DNA of 64,000 nt from Branchiostoma floridae (GCF_000003815.2 NC_049992.1:8741671-8805670); one strand, 5' to 3'. Counted from the first letter of the stretch, positions 10,201 to 21,359 are shown. The notes: generated from the letters alone by a model not told the origin. Made by a program: numbers and translations.

Positions 10201-13200
10201 GATGATTGTACCTAGCAAGGCATCACAATCTTATCTTAAAATCTATATCTGTGTTGTACACCCAGTATAACTGCCATTCGGTGTAACACATCGACTTCAC
10301 GTTATATCGGCTTACGTATAACCATTAGGTAAAATCCAGAGGCGGTCTTGGTAGATTTGTAGTGAATATCACTTTCTACCATGCTTAAATATTGATTTTT
10401 TTCTTTTCTTTTTCATTTAAAATAAGGTGAAATTTTCTCACATTATTATCAAATACCCAGCTACATAAACATGTTACTAGATCATGTTGGGTCAGATTTA
10501 AATAAAAAAAATTCTGACCCACCGCAAAGTCAAACGCTGCAATTTGATTGACATGAATGTCAGACGTGTACCTGAGGCGTTTCCTTGGTGACCAGGACGA
10601 GTACGTTGTCCCCACAGCCTGAGGAGAACCACCGTTCCCGCAGGTACCGCGCGAAGTTGTTCGCCACAAGGTCCAAGTGCTCGGCAGCTCTGTGGAGGAA
10701 ACATAACACAACATTCAGTTAATATAATGTCTATAAATTTTGCTTTTGATTTAGAGTGTGTCACAATTCCCTGAGAGAGAGAGAGAGGTCATATGGTAAC
10801 AGCAAATTACTATAGAAATAACTGTTTTCACTTTTAATGCAAACTGTACTCAAAGAACCACGTTGTAAATTCATATAAAAAGTGCGACAATCTCTGAGCG
10901 AATCCTTGGAGATGGTAACTTCAAGAAATAAAAGGTCGCGTGGTAACTTCAAATTACTAAAGGGATAACTGTTATTCACTTTGAGTGCAAACGTTACTTA
11001 GGAACTACGTTGTAAATTTGTATAAAAAGGGCAACAATCTCTAAGTGGATGCTTGGCTTATTCTGCCTATCTTTTCGCTTTTTTGTACATGTTTTAGTGG
11101 AGGTTTTTCTTTTAAACCGTGAGGGGATTTAAAAACAATCATTGAACAAAAGATATTTTAAAACGTCGCATAGGTGCCCAAAATAGTCGCCTTTCGCAAG
11201 CCTTTCGTGACAGGTAAGTTCCAGGCCATTGTTGGGCGGTGGGCACGGTCCGGCGTGCCCCATCCAGTCATGACAAAGGCACGTTGTACTCTAAGCAACA
11301 TACAATCAACACCAATAACGTCGTTGTGTAAATCCACAACTATTCATACACGCAATATCCTGTCCTAAAAATCGAGAACACGCCCTTAAGCTTGTGTTCG
11401 TGTCAATTTGTACAAAAATAACATCACTGGCTATACTGCAAATCCTTCCGGCTAAAATAAGCTCAACTTTTTATATGCCTTTACATGAAAGTGTAAAAGA
11501 TGACATTTAATGGGGACAAAAATGACAAAGTCCCGGCTGTATGGACAACGTGCGCGTTCTTGTGACCAAAGATACGCCCCAGGGATACGCCCGACATTCC
11601 TGTCAATCGAAAAACATGATGTAGTAACATAAAAGAGAGAGTATTGTAATTGTATCCAGTATGTATACACTGGGCGTGTTGTTGTATGTGTAGTGAGCAA
11701 TGACAGGGTGTACAGCGGTTAAACAGTTTGGACAGTAGAATATGGGTACAATCAAGAGAGACATTCCAGTATTTGTGGTATTGTCTGTTGAACAAGGTAG
11801 GGCCAAATAAACAGAACTAAAGTCTCAGAGTTGCTTAGCAATGCTAATAGAGTTGACCTTCCCTCATACACTCCTAATAACCAAACTCCGGAAGTTTTAG
11901 CTCCTAACAGGAAACAAATTTTGTGAAGGAAAATCTCGAAACTAAAGAAAATGATAACCACACGAAATAGCCACTAGTAACTTTGGACAATAGAAACTTA
12001 ACGTCACTTTTCTACGTGACCGAACAAGATATAACTTGAATGCTCATTAAATGCCATTTTTGTCCCCAAACGAAGCATATGGTGTCTTCATGTTTCTTGC
12101 TGCTTTCTTGATTAATCTGCTGTCATATTTACAACATGCCGGAGTTATGCAGTTGCGATTTTAGTCTGTCAAAAAAACGTGAAACTGAAATTCTCAGACG
12201 GACAAGGTTGTAAAAATTCGACCTCTTTCCCCGACGGTCCTTCAAATTACAGCCGTGTTCCCACCATAATTTGGTAATTTCAGGGCGGCGGTTCCCCCTT
12301 TTCGGTCGTCTCAAACGAAAGAATTTTAAAACCTTGTTCAGTCCTGAAGTAGTAGTAATCACACTAGGAAGTGGGAACGGCAAAATTCTGAACGGACTAT
12401 TTACCAAATTTTTCGCGATTTTTCGCGATCTTTAAAGTTTAAACGATTCCAAAATTTTGTAAAGACTATAATTACTTTGTTCATGCAACACTACTCACTC
12501 CTAAGCGAGTCAATCCGTGTAAGTATAGTGGTGAGTATCCCCGCCTGTCACGCGGGAGACCGGGGTTCGATTCCCCGACACGGAGAGCTACTAGTATTTT
12601 TTATTGCCCATCTGTCTGTCCTTATGATAAGTTATACATGACATTGTGTACATTCTCAGAGCGACACAAAGACGCTTGATTGGTGTTTCAACCCAAAAAA
12701 GTTTTGAAAATCTGAACAGAAATAAAATATTCTATCTACATGTACACCATAAAATATCTACACTTTTCTGGGATTTACAAATTGTAATTACTTTCTTGGC
12801 CTAAAGGTACCTCCGCCCTTCCGTCGGCATGCCAGTCCGTGTTAGTATAGTGGTGAGTATCCCCGCCTGTCACGCGGGAGACCGGGGTTCGATTCCCCGA
12901 CATGGAGAGCAACATTCTTTTAATTTAATTGCCCTTTGTTGTGACATGGACTTTTTGGCAAAAGATATAAGTACAATAAAGGTCTTAATTCATCTCATTA
13001 TTTCCATAGTCAACAAGTTGTCTGCGTGGGCCGTGATGTGACAACAGTGGTGTATGTCAGGTGTTTAGAAATGCAAATACGTGTAGATCTATATTCAAAT
13101 ATTCATGTCGAGTTTTTTTGACAAACTATTGTCGCTTCGATATTCTTTTATTCAATTCAATTCAAACTTATCACATGATATCATTTGAAAACGCTTTAAG

Positions 13201-16200
13201 TGACTTGGAATGGACTCTACACAATATAAACGGCAACAAAGACTTGCCAAGACTACGTCAGGCTGTGTAAGCGAGGATCGTTGAACAATGGTGTTAACGT
13301 TATATGTGACACAACCTGGCCGAGACTACGAGGACTCACAGCTGCAGTGGGTCACTGTATATTAACTGCCAACGGATCTATCCATAATACGATACAAAAA
13401 TATAGCGCCTGAAACACCCCACGCAAACACAAGAGGCAACCTGTAGTGTCAAGTTCAAACACCCAAAAATCAAACCTGACCGTCAGGGCGTCAGGCCACC
13501 ACCACGACCACCAACCCATGTACCAAATTTCATCGCAATCGCACGTTTCGTTCTGGAGATGTATCGCCGCAAACGCCCCACGCACACTTGCTACTGAGGG
13601 CCCGCTACTGAAAAGTATCCCTGTATTTCATGTAGGTAACAACAAAACAAAAAAACTTACCCGTTGTACGACACCTTGTCCATGACGGCCACGGCTACCT
13701 TGTACCCCTGGTAGCTGGCGTCACAGGAACTACACAAACATCTGGTACCGCTGTTCAGTTCGTCTAGTCTACTGTGCACGTCCGAAACTGTGGAGGTAGA
13801 GATAACAGGTTTAACGTGATATATACTCAAACAAGAAAGCTTTTAAAAAAAGCTGGCCGGGGCGCATTTGGAAGGACTACCTCAAAATTTCATGTTGTGT
13901 TCCAGTAAAATGTGCATCATTATTAAACTAGAAGTTTATATCTAAAATCTATGGGAAGTTGGCTGGAAACCTTTGTTCACTGGTATAATTGGATTTTCCG
14001 GCGTACTTTTGTGGGCGGAATTGTATCCCTTGTGTGCGCTGTGTGCCGGATATAAAAATCGTAAAAGAAACTCCGGTGCGAGACCACAGCCAAAGGCGGG
14101 AAGAGGTCCCGGATGTGCATTGTCGTTCTTTCTTCTGCTCACAGGTCTCATTTGCTTTCTTTGCTTTGTATGATGTTCTTTGTTCTGCAAGACTCTCTGT
14201 CTTCTGTTGATAGGTTTGTTTTTCTTGTTTGTCCTTGCATATTGCGCTTTGGATTGCAAGACCTTGCACTTTTTTATCATTTAAATTTGATGCTGCATTT
14301 GGTGACATTACTAATTGATTCAAGAGGCCTTCATTCCTGTTCTCTGGCATAGCACTTGGATGTTTGCTTGTGGTGCATGGCACAATGTTTTTCCCAGTAC
14401 TTTGGTTACAATGTGGTGCAAATGGAAATGCTGTGTTTGGTTGTTGTAGGTTCTCTTTCGTAGATACAAACTCTGGTTTAACCAAGGTGTATGTGTGTTG
14501 TTGTTGAACTTGAAAGCAGTTTTCTGACTCAATCATAGAAGAAACATTGCTAGTCAGATTGATAATGTGTATACCAGTAGGTTCAACTGATAAGAAAACA
14601 TTTTCTGCTTGTACTGGGACAACCTCAAAATTGCATGTTGTGTTCCAGTTAAGTTGTTGCAAGAATGAAACTAGATTGCTGTTTGAACTGTGCATGCTTA
14701 AAGTAGAAGTGCCATGGCTATCTGGCAATGCTGTTATGGGACTTCTGGCATGTGAGTCATAAACAAAATACTTGTTATCAGCGTGCAACAATGCTACTGT
14801 TGAACCAGTTATTCCATGTGCTGTTATGAAAAGACAAGTGTTGGATTCAGCAAATGCTGCTTCTAGGGCTTTCTTTAAGGTGTAATAAGGATAGACTGCT
14901 TCTGTGGCAAATATGTCTCCAGTGTAAGACTCTTTTATTGATACACGTACAGTATTGTTGTAAAGTTGCAAATAGTCTGGAATATCATCAACGGAGAGGA
15001 ACTCCACACCAGATCTTAGTGATGGTTTTATGTAGGTGTATAGTGCATCTCCTTGAAAAAGTACACCATCAAGGTCTGTACTTGTCCAGGTAATTGCTTG
15101 TCTGCAAGTACTGTGGTTAACAACTGCCATTAAAGCATTTGCAGTGCATTGTTTGCCTCTATTATCTCCACTGAAAATGATGTCACCTTGGTGGTATTTT
15201 CCCGATAAAATAGATTCACACATTGTTCACAATATATGTGTTCTTTGCTTGACTTTATTTGCACAATGCACAGTGCTCAGTGGCACGATTGAGTCTGGTG
15301 TGTGCAAAATGCACAGTGCTCAATGGCACGATTGGTCTGGTGTGTGCAAAATGCACAGTGCTCAATGGCACGATTGGTCTGGTGTGTGCAAAATGCACAG
15401 TGCTCAATGGCACGATAGGTCTGGTGTGTGCAAAATGCACAGTGCTCAATGGCACGATAGGTCTGGTGTGTGCAAAATGCACAGTGCTCAGTGGCACAAT
15501 TGGTCTGGTGTGTGCAAAATGCAGTGCTCAGTGGCACGATTGAGTCTGGTATGTGCAAAATGCACAGTGATCAATGATCTGTTAATAGGTCTCAAGGTCT
15601 AATTTGGTTGGATCAAGGACTCTCTTTCAAACCTCTTTGGTTGGATGCAAAATGTAATGCGTAGATTTCAGCAGAAGAAGTATAAATGTGTACTGTGTAA
15701 AATCTTATTGAGTACAGACTTTTGCTAGCTGTAAGTTTCTGTATATTACTGTGTCACTTGTATATATAGCAGAGAACAGTCTAAGGCGTCACTGAAACAG
15801 AAAGAAAATATTGTCTTGATCACATAACATCTTACTAGTACCAACAAAAAGCAAAAATCTACAAAAGTTCAGGTGTGACATCTTGCCAACTGCTTTGCTG
15901 ATTGTTTAACAGTTAGCTACAATCCGTTGTTTTCTACTATTCTTTGGAAATGTATGTTTTAATGTATTAGAATCCGATCCATCTTTTCAACTTGTACGAT
16001 ATTTTTACAATCAAAAATGCCCTGCATAATGCCTCGCATCGGCTCAAGCACAGTGCACCATTAAACTATCTAAATTCTCGTCAATCCCCACACACTGGTT
16101 TTACTAAAAAAACTATATACCGTTCCTTGGAAATATGTTTCAATGTGTCCGAATTCATGATCACTATCTTTTCAAATTGTACGTTACTCTTACGATCGAA

Positions 16201-19200
16201 AATGTCCTGCAGGACCTCCTGCAGCTGCATATATAGACGCACGCCCCCCTCCCACCCGCACGTAAACTGTTCCAATCGTTGCACAATAAACTTGACTGTA
16301 TACCCTCCACAAAATCTTTCGTCAAATGTCGTGCTCATTTTACTCACATGACACTACGCCTTAGAATGTAATGTTATATTTTAATACATCCGAATTCCAG
16401 AAAGATAACTTTACAAACTGTACCAATTTCTGTACGATAAAAATCTCACCTCCTCCGCACCGTCAACGCCCGTGAGGGTATTTACCGGAATAACCCGAAA
16501 TGACCCGGAATAACCCGGAATAACCGTAATATTTCTTGTTCCCATGGCCATATATACATTATTTTATGCCAAAATATTGCATTCTGCGATCTTAACTTAT
16601 CAAAGCACACTGTATTTCGGTAGCTTTCATCCTTTATTAAGGTTATTCCGGGTTATTCCGGGTTATTCCGGGTTATTCCGCTAAATACCCGGACCCGTCA
16701 ACGCTATCGCAAAATGAACCGTGCGATTTAACGACAACTCCTCAAATGTTACATGACCAGTGTTTTACTGCAAATCAAGAAACATTTTCCTTTCCTAGAC
16801 TTTGCTAATGAGCGCTGCAATGTTTTCTGTACGAGTAGAGGTCATGGATAAACAGTATTCTTACAACGTTTATTTGAAGGGCTAAGAAGGGCTGAGAATT
16901 GTCGTAAAAACGCACGGTACATTGCGTTTATTTGAAGGGCTGAGAAGGGCTGAGAATTGTCGTAAAAACGCACGGTACATTTTGCGACCATAGCAGACCC
17001 ATCCAAGGACGAACCATTAAACCGGGGACAAAGCCGGGCGCCTGCGGCGCCCCGGCAAAAAAGACATCTATATGCTAAGAAGAAAAGGTATTTTGAAATT
17101 GAATCCATCAGTGACAAGTATAAAACTTAATTAAACGGTAGACCAACTTGAGACATTCCTAGCTCCGTGAAGTGTAACTATGTCCATAGTGGATATTCTT
17201 TATACATGTATGATGTATATTTCTTTAAAAAACTCTCTTGTATCTAATTTCTAAATATTGTGTGTTTGAAATGTCTTCCTAGCTTATGGAGTGATGTTGT
17301 AAACTTTAACCGTTAACCAATCCATTAGTGGATGATTCGATGAAATAATCACATTGCCAAAGTTCACCAAAACAAGTTATCTCCAAGTAACTACCCCGTA
17401 TCCACCCCACTTAAGGTGTGGACTTTATTTTCTACACGTCTCAAGTTTTAAGATATCTTGTTGGCTTTACGTATGTACCCTAGTATTCTTTTGTACCCAG
17501 CTAAAATAAACAAACTGTCGACTGTTTTTACGGCCAAACTGTATAAATCCCTTCCAATAGTTTACGTTCCTCACATACAACAGGTGAATACAATGACACA
17601 TCGGTCCTATTGTCGGCGAAGCTGTCATATGTACAAACGTTCGGCAGACATCTAATATCTACTCACAGACTCATTACGGAAGCGGCCTTTGTTTGACCGT
17701 GCCCCAGATATCCGGCTTACGGCGTGAATTGATGGTACCCTTTAGAACACCTGTTACAGTGAGGAATGGGTACGGGGAGGGGGTCACGGCCTGGGTACCA
17801 TCCGGAAAGTAGTTCGCTCCGGCGTTTATTATATACACTATAAACAGTCGCTTCTCTGCTGGGTAGCAGAAGCAAACATACTGGGAGCGCACTACGTACT
17901 ACCCGAAAGGTAACCAGGCAAGGGAGGTGTCTATATAGAAGCCGAGACTTTTCCTCAGCAACTTTTGCGTAAGAAACTAACAGAAGTCACTTTTGTCACG
18001 GTCTTTTCGCCAGTTTGTAGTGTGTAAAGTTGTAAACCATCGCAGTCTGGAGAAAACTCATGTTGAAACATTTGTATCACATTTAGAAGTCTATCAATTA
18101 AAAGTAGGGCGGTAACAATAAACGCCCATGTTTGTTCTGTGTAGGCGAGACGCATTGAAACTTCGGTATACATTCCATAAGAGCCTTTCAGCCTCCCGCC
18201 CACTGTATTTCTTATCTTTGTGGTGTAGTAGCATGTCTGGACATGTTCGAGTGGGGGTCAAAGGGTCAAAGTTTTCTGATACCTTCATCAAGGACCCACA
18301 GTGTCGAGGACCCAAGCTGGCACAAGAGCAAGTAGACACAACTCAAGCAGGTGTAAGGTAGGGGTGTAGTTGTGAGGGTTTTGCAAAGACAGTAGAAAAC
18401 CGTACCTATCCCCTTCTACTGGCGTTACCTTTTCTTTTTGTTAGTTCCAAGACAAACGACTTGTATTTTCTCATCAAAGACACTTTGTGAGGTACTCAGG
18501 TAGAGAAAAAAGTCTGTCCTCACATCCGTTCTACTTAAAAGCTACATTTTGTTGTTTGGAGTACCTTGACTTTGAGCTAAAGTGCAGGAAACATTGCTAA
18601 ACGGCACTTAAGCAAGAAGTATTTCCCGTGCTCCATACCAACAGTCACTGGAAGCACTGCGGCGACACAGATTGTAAGGCATTGATTATTGATACTACAC
18701 TTTGCGTTTGGCTGCTAACAATTTGTGTCTAGACTCAAGAAACATTTTAGAGATACTTGTACTTCAAGTGACGTCACATGATCAGGAATTAAGGGAAGGG
18801 GGTAGACTTGAAGCTGTTGTGTAAAGGCGAACAACACTGAGAAATGTGATAACAAAACACTTCTTATCTTACTGGAAATACCTGAACTACTATAAACACC
18901 TTAAACGTTTCTAATAGGCATGTTTACAAAGAGTTTACTTTCCGACACAACTACCGATATCGACAAAGGCAAAGCGGGGTCATTTGCGTTCATAGATTTG
19001 GAGCTAGTCTATCTTTACACTTTCCGGTTCTCCAATTTCTTGATTTTTTTGTCGTAAAGCATGCCCAGTGAGAAATTTGAGCTGTCATTCCGGCCATTTT
19101 CAATACTCTGCCTTTTTCCTGTTGTTCATCTGTTACTGTTTCTCTTTCCGGAGTTCAACAAAAGGTAAAACACAACATCTAGACCCTGAGTTTTTATCAG

Positions 19201-21196
19201 AAAGCTCCAGGAAGTCTTCAGTATGAAATTCATCCCGGGCAGTTGTTAGAAAAGGGAACTTCGAGGTAGATCTGACCACAACGGTAACCCATGGACACCC
19301 GGTCGGATGCCAACTTCCGTACGACTTTTTTTGGTGACGTCCTTGTCAAGAGAGGGGATCTCTGATAGACTGTCAACAAATGATCACTACCAGACATTTC
19401 TGTCCGATCAAATGCGACATATGATCTTTTTGCTCATTTCCACTGTTCTAGCACCAGTTGCAACTTGCAATATTCCCGTCATTAAATAGCATATTTTAAA
19501 GCATATTAAGACAAACTCTGTTTTCCTCTTAATTAAGCGAAGTGTACGATGGCACAGTGCGTAGATACAAAGACGTGATATAACGTCCTTGGTAGATAAT
19601 AGTAGATTCTGAGCAGTAGTAAGTTTTTCTACGTTCAGCTACAGGTACGTCTTTGTTAAAGTTTGTACCACTGCTAGACCTTTGCAAGTAGTATACGCTA
19701 GTTGCTGGCCCCTGTCGACCCATTGTGACACAAGTTGGCGCGGACAGATGGTTGCGGGATCAGCGGTCCCAGGACGGAACATGTTCAGTCATGTTTCAGC
19801 CGTTTTTGTGTGGGAAACTATCGTCTGCGGGTGGGCATTCTTGTGTAGGTTTTGTTTCCCGCCACAGGAATGATCGGAAAGATAGGCAGACAGGTAGGTA
19901 ATGTAAGTGGGAGGGACTTTGGATCTCTTGAAGACATGCCACTGGGTGCGACAAGTCTCAACATGCACTGGAGAAATATCTGTGTTAAATTTGACTCCGT
20001 TTCATCTGTCAAAAAATTAGAATCATGGCCTGGGCCATGATAAATGGACAGTATCCAGCGCTGTACGGATTTGATATTCTCAAAGTAGCGGTTTCGTCGC
20101 GGAGATAGTAGTGGTCGGGATTTTTACCGGCTCCCTCAACGGGTAAAATGATTTTTTCTGCTAACCTCCGCGACCCAACCTCTACTTGGAGAATACGGAT
20201 CTGATGCCTGATCCGTCGCAAGAAGAGGGTGGGGTGAAAGCCGGTCAATCCTTTACAAGGCTGAATACCAGGCTATTAAATCCTCATCTACTCCAATATA
20301 TTACTATGGAGTTCTAGTATTGTTTGCCTTTTGTGTCCAGAATCTCTACTGTACCAAACTGCGGAGTTTAATTAACTGTTGACACAATTTTAGTTAGTTC
20401 TTCGAGAGTAGGAAAACTATTGTCCTGACGACAAACTGAACATTCACGGATTGTCGACAAAAGAAAGGGCGCCGAGTGAACTGGTGTTTGCGTGCTAAGT
20501 ATAGCCGGGGGCCTCTCCCGACGACCACTCCAGTAATACAAAACATTATGATGCAAGATGAAAGGTTTGCCGAGTTACGAAGGGAATACACATTTCTGAC
20601 ANNNNNNNNNNNNNNNNNNNNNNNNNNNNNNNNNNNNNNNNNNNNNNNNNNNNNNNNNNNNNNNNNNNNNNNNNNNNNNNNNNNNNNNNNNNNNNNNNNN
20701 NCGTAGCTCTAGTAGCCCTAGTCCGGGTGAGATATAGATATGCCACAAATGTAACGTTAATTGAACGTGAATATAGGAGTGTAACGTTTACGAATCTCTT
20801 CTTCGAATGCCAAAAGTATGATACAGCGCAACAACAAGTATGACTGACTCAATAATAATGGAAACACATCTTCTAGAGCTCTAAAGACATTATTAACGGC
20901 GGAAGTGTGAAAATCGATCTTGTAATTGATCAACTATTGACTTTTAGTAAGGTTAAAATGTGTACCGAAAGATCGACACATAGAATTGTACAACTGAATT
21001 ACATCTCACCTTGTTCCTCTGATAGAACGTTATCCGGATCGCAAATCCAGGACGGGATCCCGTCCAGTCCACATTTCACCAGATCCTTCTGCGGATCTGG
21101 GTAGTCGTATCTGTTCCACTCCTTTCCGTGAACACACACGAGCAGAGCCGTGAGTGAGAAGCTGACCAAAACTTGGTGGAAACTTACGCGCAACAT
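6858..21196 (-). CDS. TPM-domain single-pass membrane protein, MOLO-1-like (4 coding exons)
   Basis: Joining exons 21010-21196, 13661-13787, 10572-10689 and 6858-7262 (minus strand) gives 278 residues. All junctions keep phase and have GT/AG sites. Residues 1-24 form a signal peptide (hydrophobic VSFSLTALLVCV, then HG/KE). Residues about 28-198 match the secreted TPM fold: a YPDP start, Cys42/Cys52 in KCGLDG...WICDPDNVLSEEQ, a CLCSSC cluster (79-84), YKVAVAVMDKV, LRERWFSSGCGDNVLVLVT and VYISAG. A transmembrane helix spans about 199-224, followed by a 54-residue cytosolic tail rich in charged residues with Tyr in YDPNTDNVYVSL. C. elegans MOLO-1, in the same family and topology, is an auxiliary subunit of levamisole acetylcholine receptors. 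A receptor-modulator role here is inference from family only. The gene is head-to-head with SPEN, about 4 kb apart. Confidence 0.85.
7263..10571. other. Intron 3 of the TPM gene; no other gene seen
   Basis: AT-rich with scattered GC patches. It contains a 14-base G run at 9494-9507, a G-rich strip near 9210-9350 and short TTC-type runs near 8535. No coding sequence or bounded element recognised. Confidence 0.6.
10572..10689 (-). CDS. TPM gene coding exon 3
   Basis: 118 nt. The acceptor TTTCCTCCACAG ends at 10690; one base completes the Gly codon split from exon 2, then 39 codons follow to CCTCAG before donor GTACAC. It encodes AAEHLDLVANNFARYLRERW and then FSSGCGDNVLVLVTKETPQ, the core helix and strand of the TPM fold (family pattern: A..L...W..G...C.NGVLLLVS). 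Confidence 0.87.
10785..11062. repeat. Imperfect tandem duplication, period about 150 bp
   Basis: Two copies (about 10785-10912 and 10937-11062) share a GGTAACnnCAAATTACTA start, a GATAACTGTTxTTCACTTT segment, ACTACGTTGTAAATTxxTAT, AAAA-GGGCAACAATCTCT and AGTGGATxCTTGG. Identity is roughly 75-80% by eye. It sits within the TPM gene intron 2 and is non-coding. Confidence 0.75.
11063..12513. other. TPM gene intron 2; no gene seen
   Basis: AT-rich. An imperfect inverted pair, ACAAGGTTGTAAAAATTC near 12202 and GAATTTTAAAACCTTGT near 12320, could be a worn foldback element, but I could not find clear ends or target duplication. Confidence 0.45.
12514..12585 (+). tRNA. tRNA-Asp (GTC), copy 3, with A at position 8
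   Basis: 72 nt, plus strand, so antisense to the host TPM gene. It is identical to the other Asp genes except that the eighth base is A (TCCGTGTAAGTATAG instead of TCCGTGTTAGTATAG). U8 is nearly invariant because it makes the U8-A14 tertiary pair. All stems remain paired and TTTTTT follows 12 bases downstream. This could be a weak gene or a fresh pseudogene. Confidence 0.85.
12836..12907 (+). tRNA. tRNA-Asp (GTC), copy 4, with a G-U acceptor pair
   Basis: 72 nt, plus strand, 250 bp after copy 3 in the same intron. It has U8 but differs at base 69: the 3' acceptor reads ACATGGAG instead of ACACGGAG, turning G4-C69 into a G-U wobble. The B-box is intact and TTTT follows at 12917-12920. Confidence 0.92.
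13661..13787 (-). CDS. TPM gene coding exon 2
   Basis: 127 nt. The acceptor CTCTACCTCCACAG ends at 13788; TT completes a Val codon, then come 41 codons and GG before donor GTAAGT (13655-13660). It encodes SDVHSRLDELNSGTRCLCSS, then CDASYQGYKVAVAVMDKVSYN. This matches the start of the TPM domain, where a helix is followed by a Cys-rich turn and the strand KVAVAVxDK. Confidence 0.87.
13949..15223 (-). pseudogene. Transposon-derived ORF with a cysteine-protease-like (OTU / C76-type) domain
   Basis: A 424-codon open frame lies in intron 1 of the TPM gene, same strand. Residues about 14-175 resemble the ubiquitin-protease-like domains carried by large eukaryotic transposons (Helitron-type proteins) and, more distantly, by herpesvirus tegument proteins. 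A Cys sits in NRGKQCTANAL, followed by STDLDGVLFQGDALY, CLFITAHG and a strand with Asp-x-His (KYFVYDSHAR), the usual Cys/Asp/His layout. The C-terminal part (TYQQKTESLAEQRTSYKAKK) is the basic linker typical of Helitron proteins. After about residue 367 the frame looks shifted: RLWLWSRTG does not resemble the family. No helicase or Rep domain follows. I read it as a truncated, probably dead, element fragment. Superfamily assignment is from pattern memory and uncertain. Confidence 0.62.
15259..15575. repeat. 40-bp minisatellite, about 7-8 units
   Basis: The consensus unit is GTGTGCAAAATGCACAGTGC followed by TCAATGGCACGATTGGTCTG. The six inner units are almost identical (GATTGG or GATAGG variants). 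The outer units carry an added GAGTCTG or a 3-base deletion. The array begins about 35 bp before the ATG of the transposon-derived ORF at 15223, so it probably belonged to that element. The open frames across it are repeat artefacts. Confidence 0.92.
15576..16469. other. TPM gene intron 1; no gene seen
   Basis: AT-rich. Two related segments, near 15950-16020 and 16125-16200 (GGAAATxTGTTTxAATGT, then ATCxxTCTTTTCAA and TTGTACG), suggest an old local duplication. No coding sequence. Confidence 0.5.
16470..16694. mobile_element. Foldback element with GGAATAACCC decamer arms, 225 bp, 10-bp flanking repeat
   Basis: The left arm has GGGTATTTACCGGAATAACC followed by CGGAATAACC copies. The right arm is the inverse, GGTTATTCCGGGTTATTCCG repeated, then CTAAATACCC. 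CCGTCAACGC is repeated exactly at 16460-16469 and 16695-16704, flanking the arms. The arms are therefore both terminal inverted repeats and short decamer arrays (about three units left, four right). Non-coding. Confidence 0.82.
16867..16982. repeat. 58-bp tandem duplication
   Basis: Two copies of CGTTTATTTGAAGGGCTxAG through AACGCACGGTACATT differ at one or two positions. Near-identity implies a recent event. Just downstream (17032-17058) is the GC-rich palindrome GGGCGCCTGCGGCGCCC. Confidence 0.9.
16983..20074. other. TPM gene intron 1; no gene seen
   Basis: No recognised gene. A moderately GC-rich stretch at about 17690-17900 keeps a 72-codon frame open on the minus strand with no known domain. 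It is possibly an eroded repeat. Splice-like sites occur but do not link into a frame. Confidence 0.5.
20075..20195. mobile_element. Foldback MITE, hAT-like, 121 bp, 9-bp near-exact target duplication
   Basis: Inverted arms of about 38 bp: TATTCTCAAAGTAGCGGTT with GTCGCGGAG at the left, and the inverse of TATTCTCCAAGTAGAGGTTG with GTCGCGGAG at the right. Flanks CGGATTTGA (20066-20074) and CGGATCTGA (20196-20204) differ at one base. The TTCTCCAAG core of the arm resembles the family at 796, 42521 and 45582. Confidence 0.82.
20602..20701. other. Assembly gap (100 N)
   Basis: Exactly 100 unknown bases, the conventional placeholder for a gap of unknown size. It lies in TPM gene intron 1, about 310 bp from coding exon 1, so true distances across it are unknown. 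Confidence 0.99.
21010..21196 (-). CDS. TPM gene coding exon 1 (signal peptide)
   Basis: ATG at 21194-21196 starts MLRVSFHQVLVSFSLTALLV, a typical signal peptide. The frame stays open 24 codons further upstream, but the upstream Met would place a charged stretch before the signal peptide, so I chose the inner Met. Residues 25-62 carry the family's N-terminal Cys pair. The exon ends GAACAAG before donor GTGAGATGT, leaving one base (phase 1). Confidence 0.85.
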
Positions 21197-21359
21197 GTCG
21201 GTGAGAGAACGTTTGAGAAGACACGACGTTATAAAATGTTTCTCCCGACTAAAACACGAGCCGAACACGTCCGAGTCTTGACTGAGCGGTGACTAAACGA
21301 AAAGTGTCGTGCTGCGGTGTGTGACGTAGCAGTACACGCCCACGCGCCCGTCGGAAGGT

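Noticed and set aside
12190-12345. Imperfect inverted pair as a foldback transposon
   Set aside because: Arms are short and mismatched, and no target duplication could be found.
12829-13041. Small ORF across tRNA-Asp copy 4 (similar ones at the other copies)
   Set aside because: It is the tRNA gene read as codons; the cloverleaf explains the sequence.
15259-15575. Could the regular 40-bp repeat be a CRISPR array?
   Set aside because: The whole unit repeats without unique spacers, and the genome is animal.
15144-15602. Repetitive proteins of 80-152 codons on both strands
   Set aside because: Translation of the 40-bp minisatellite; stays open on both strands only because of the repeat.
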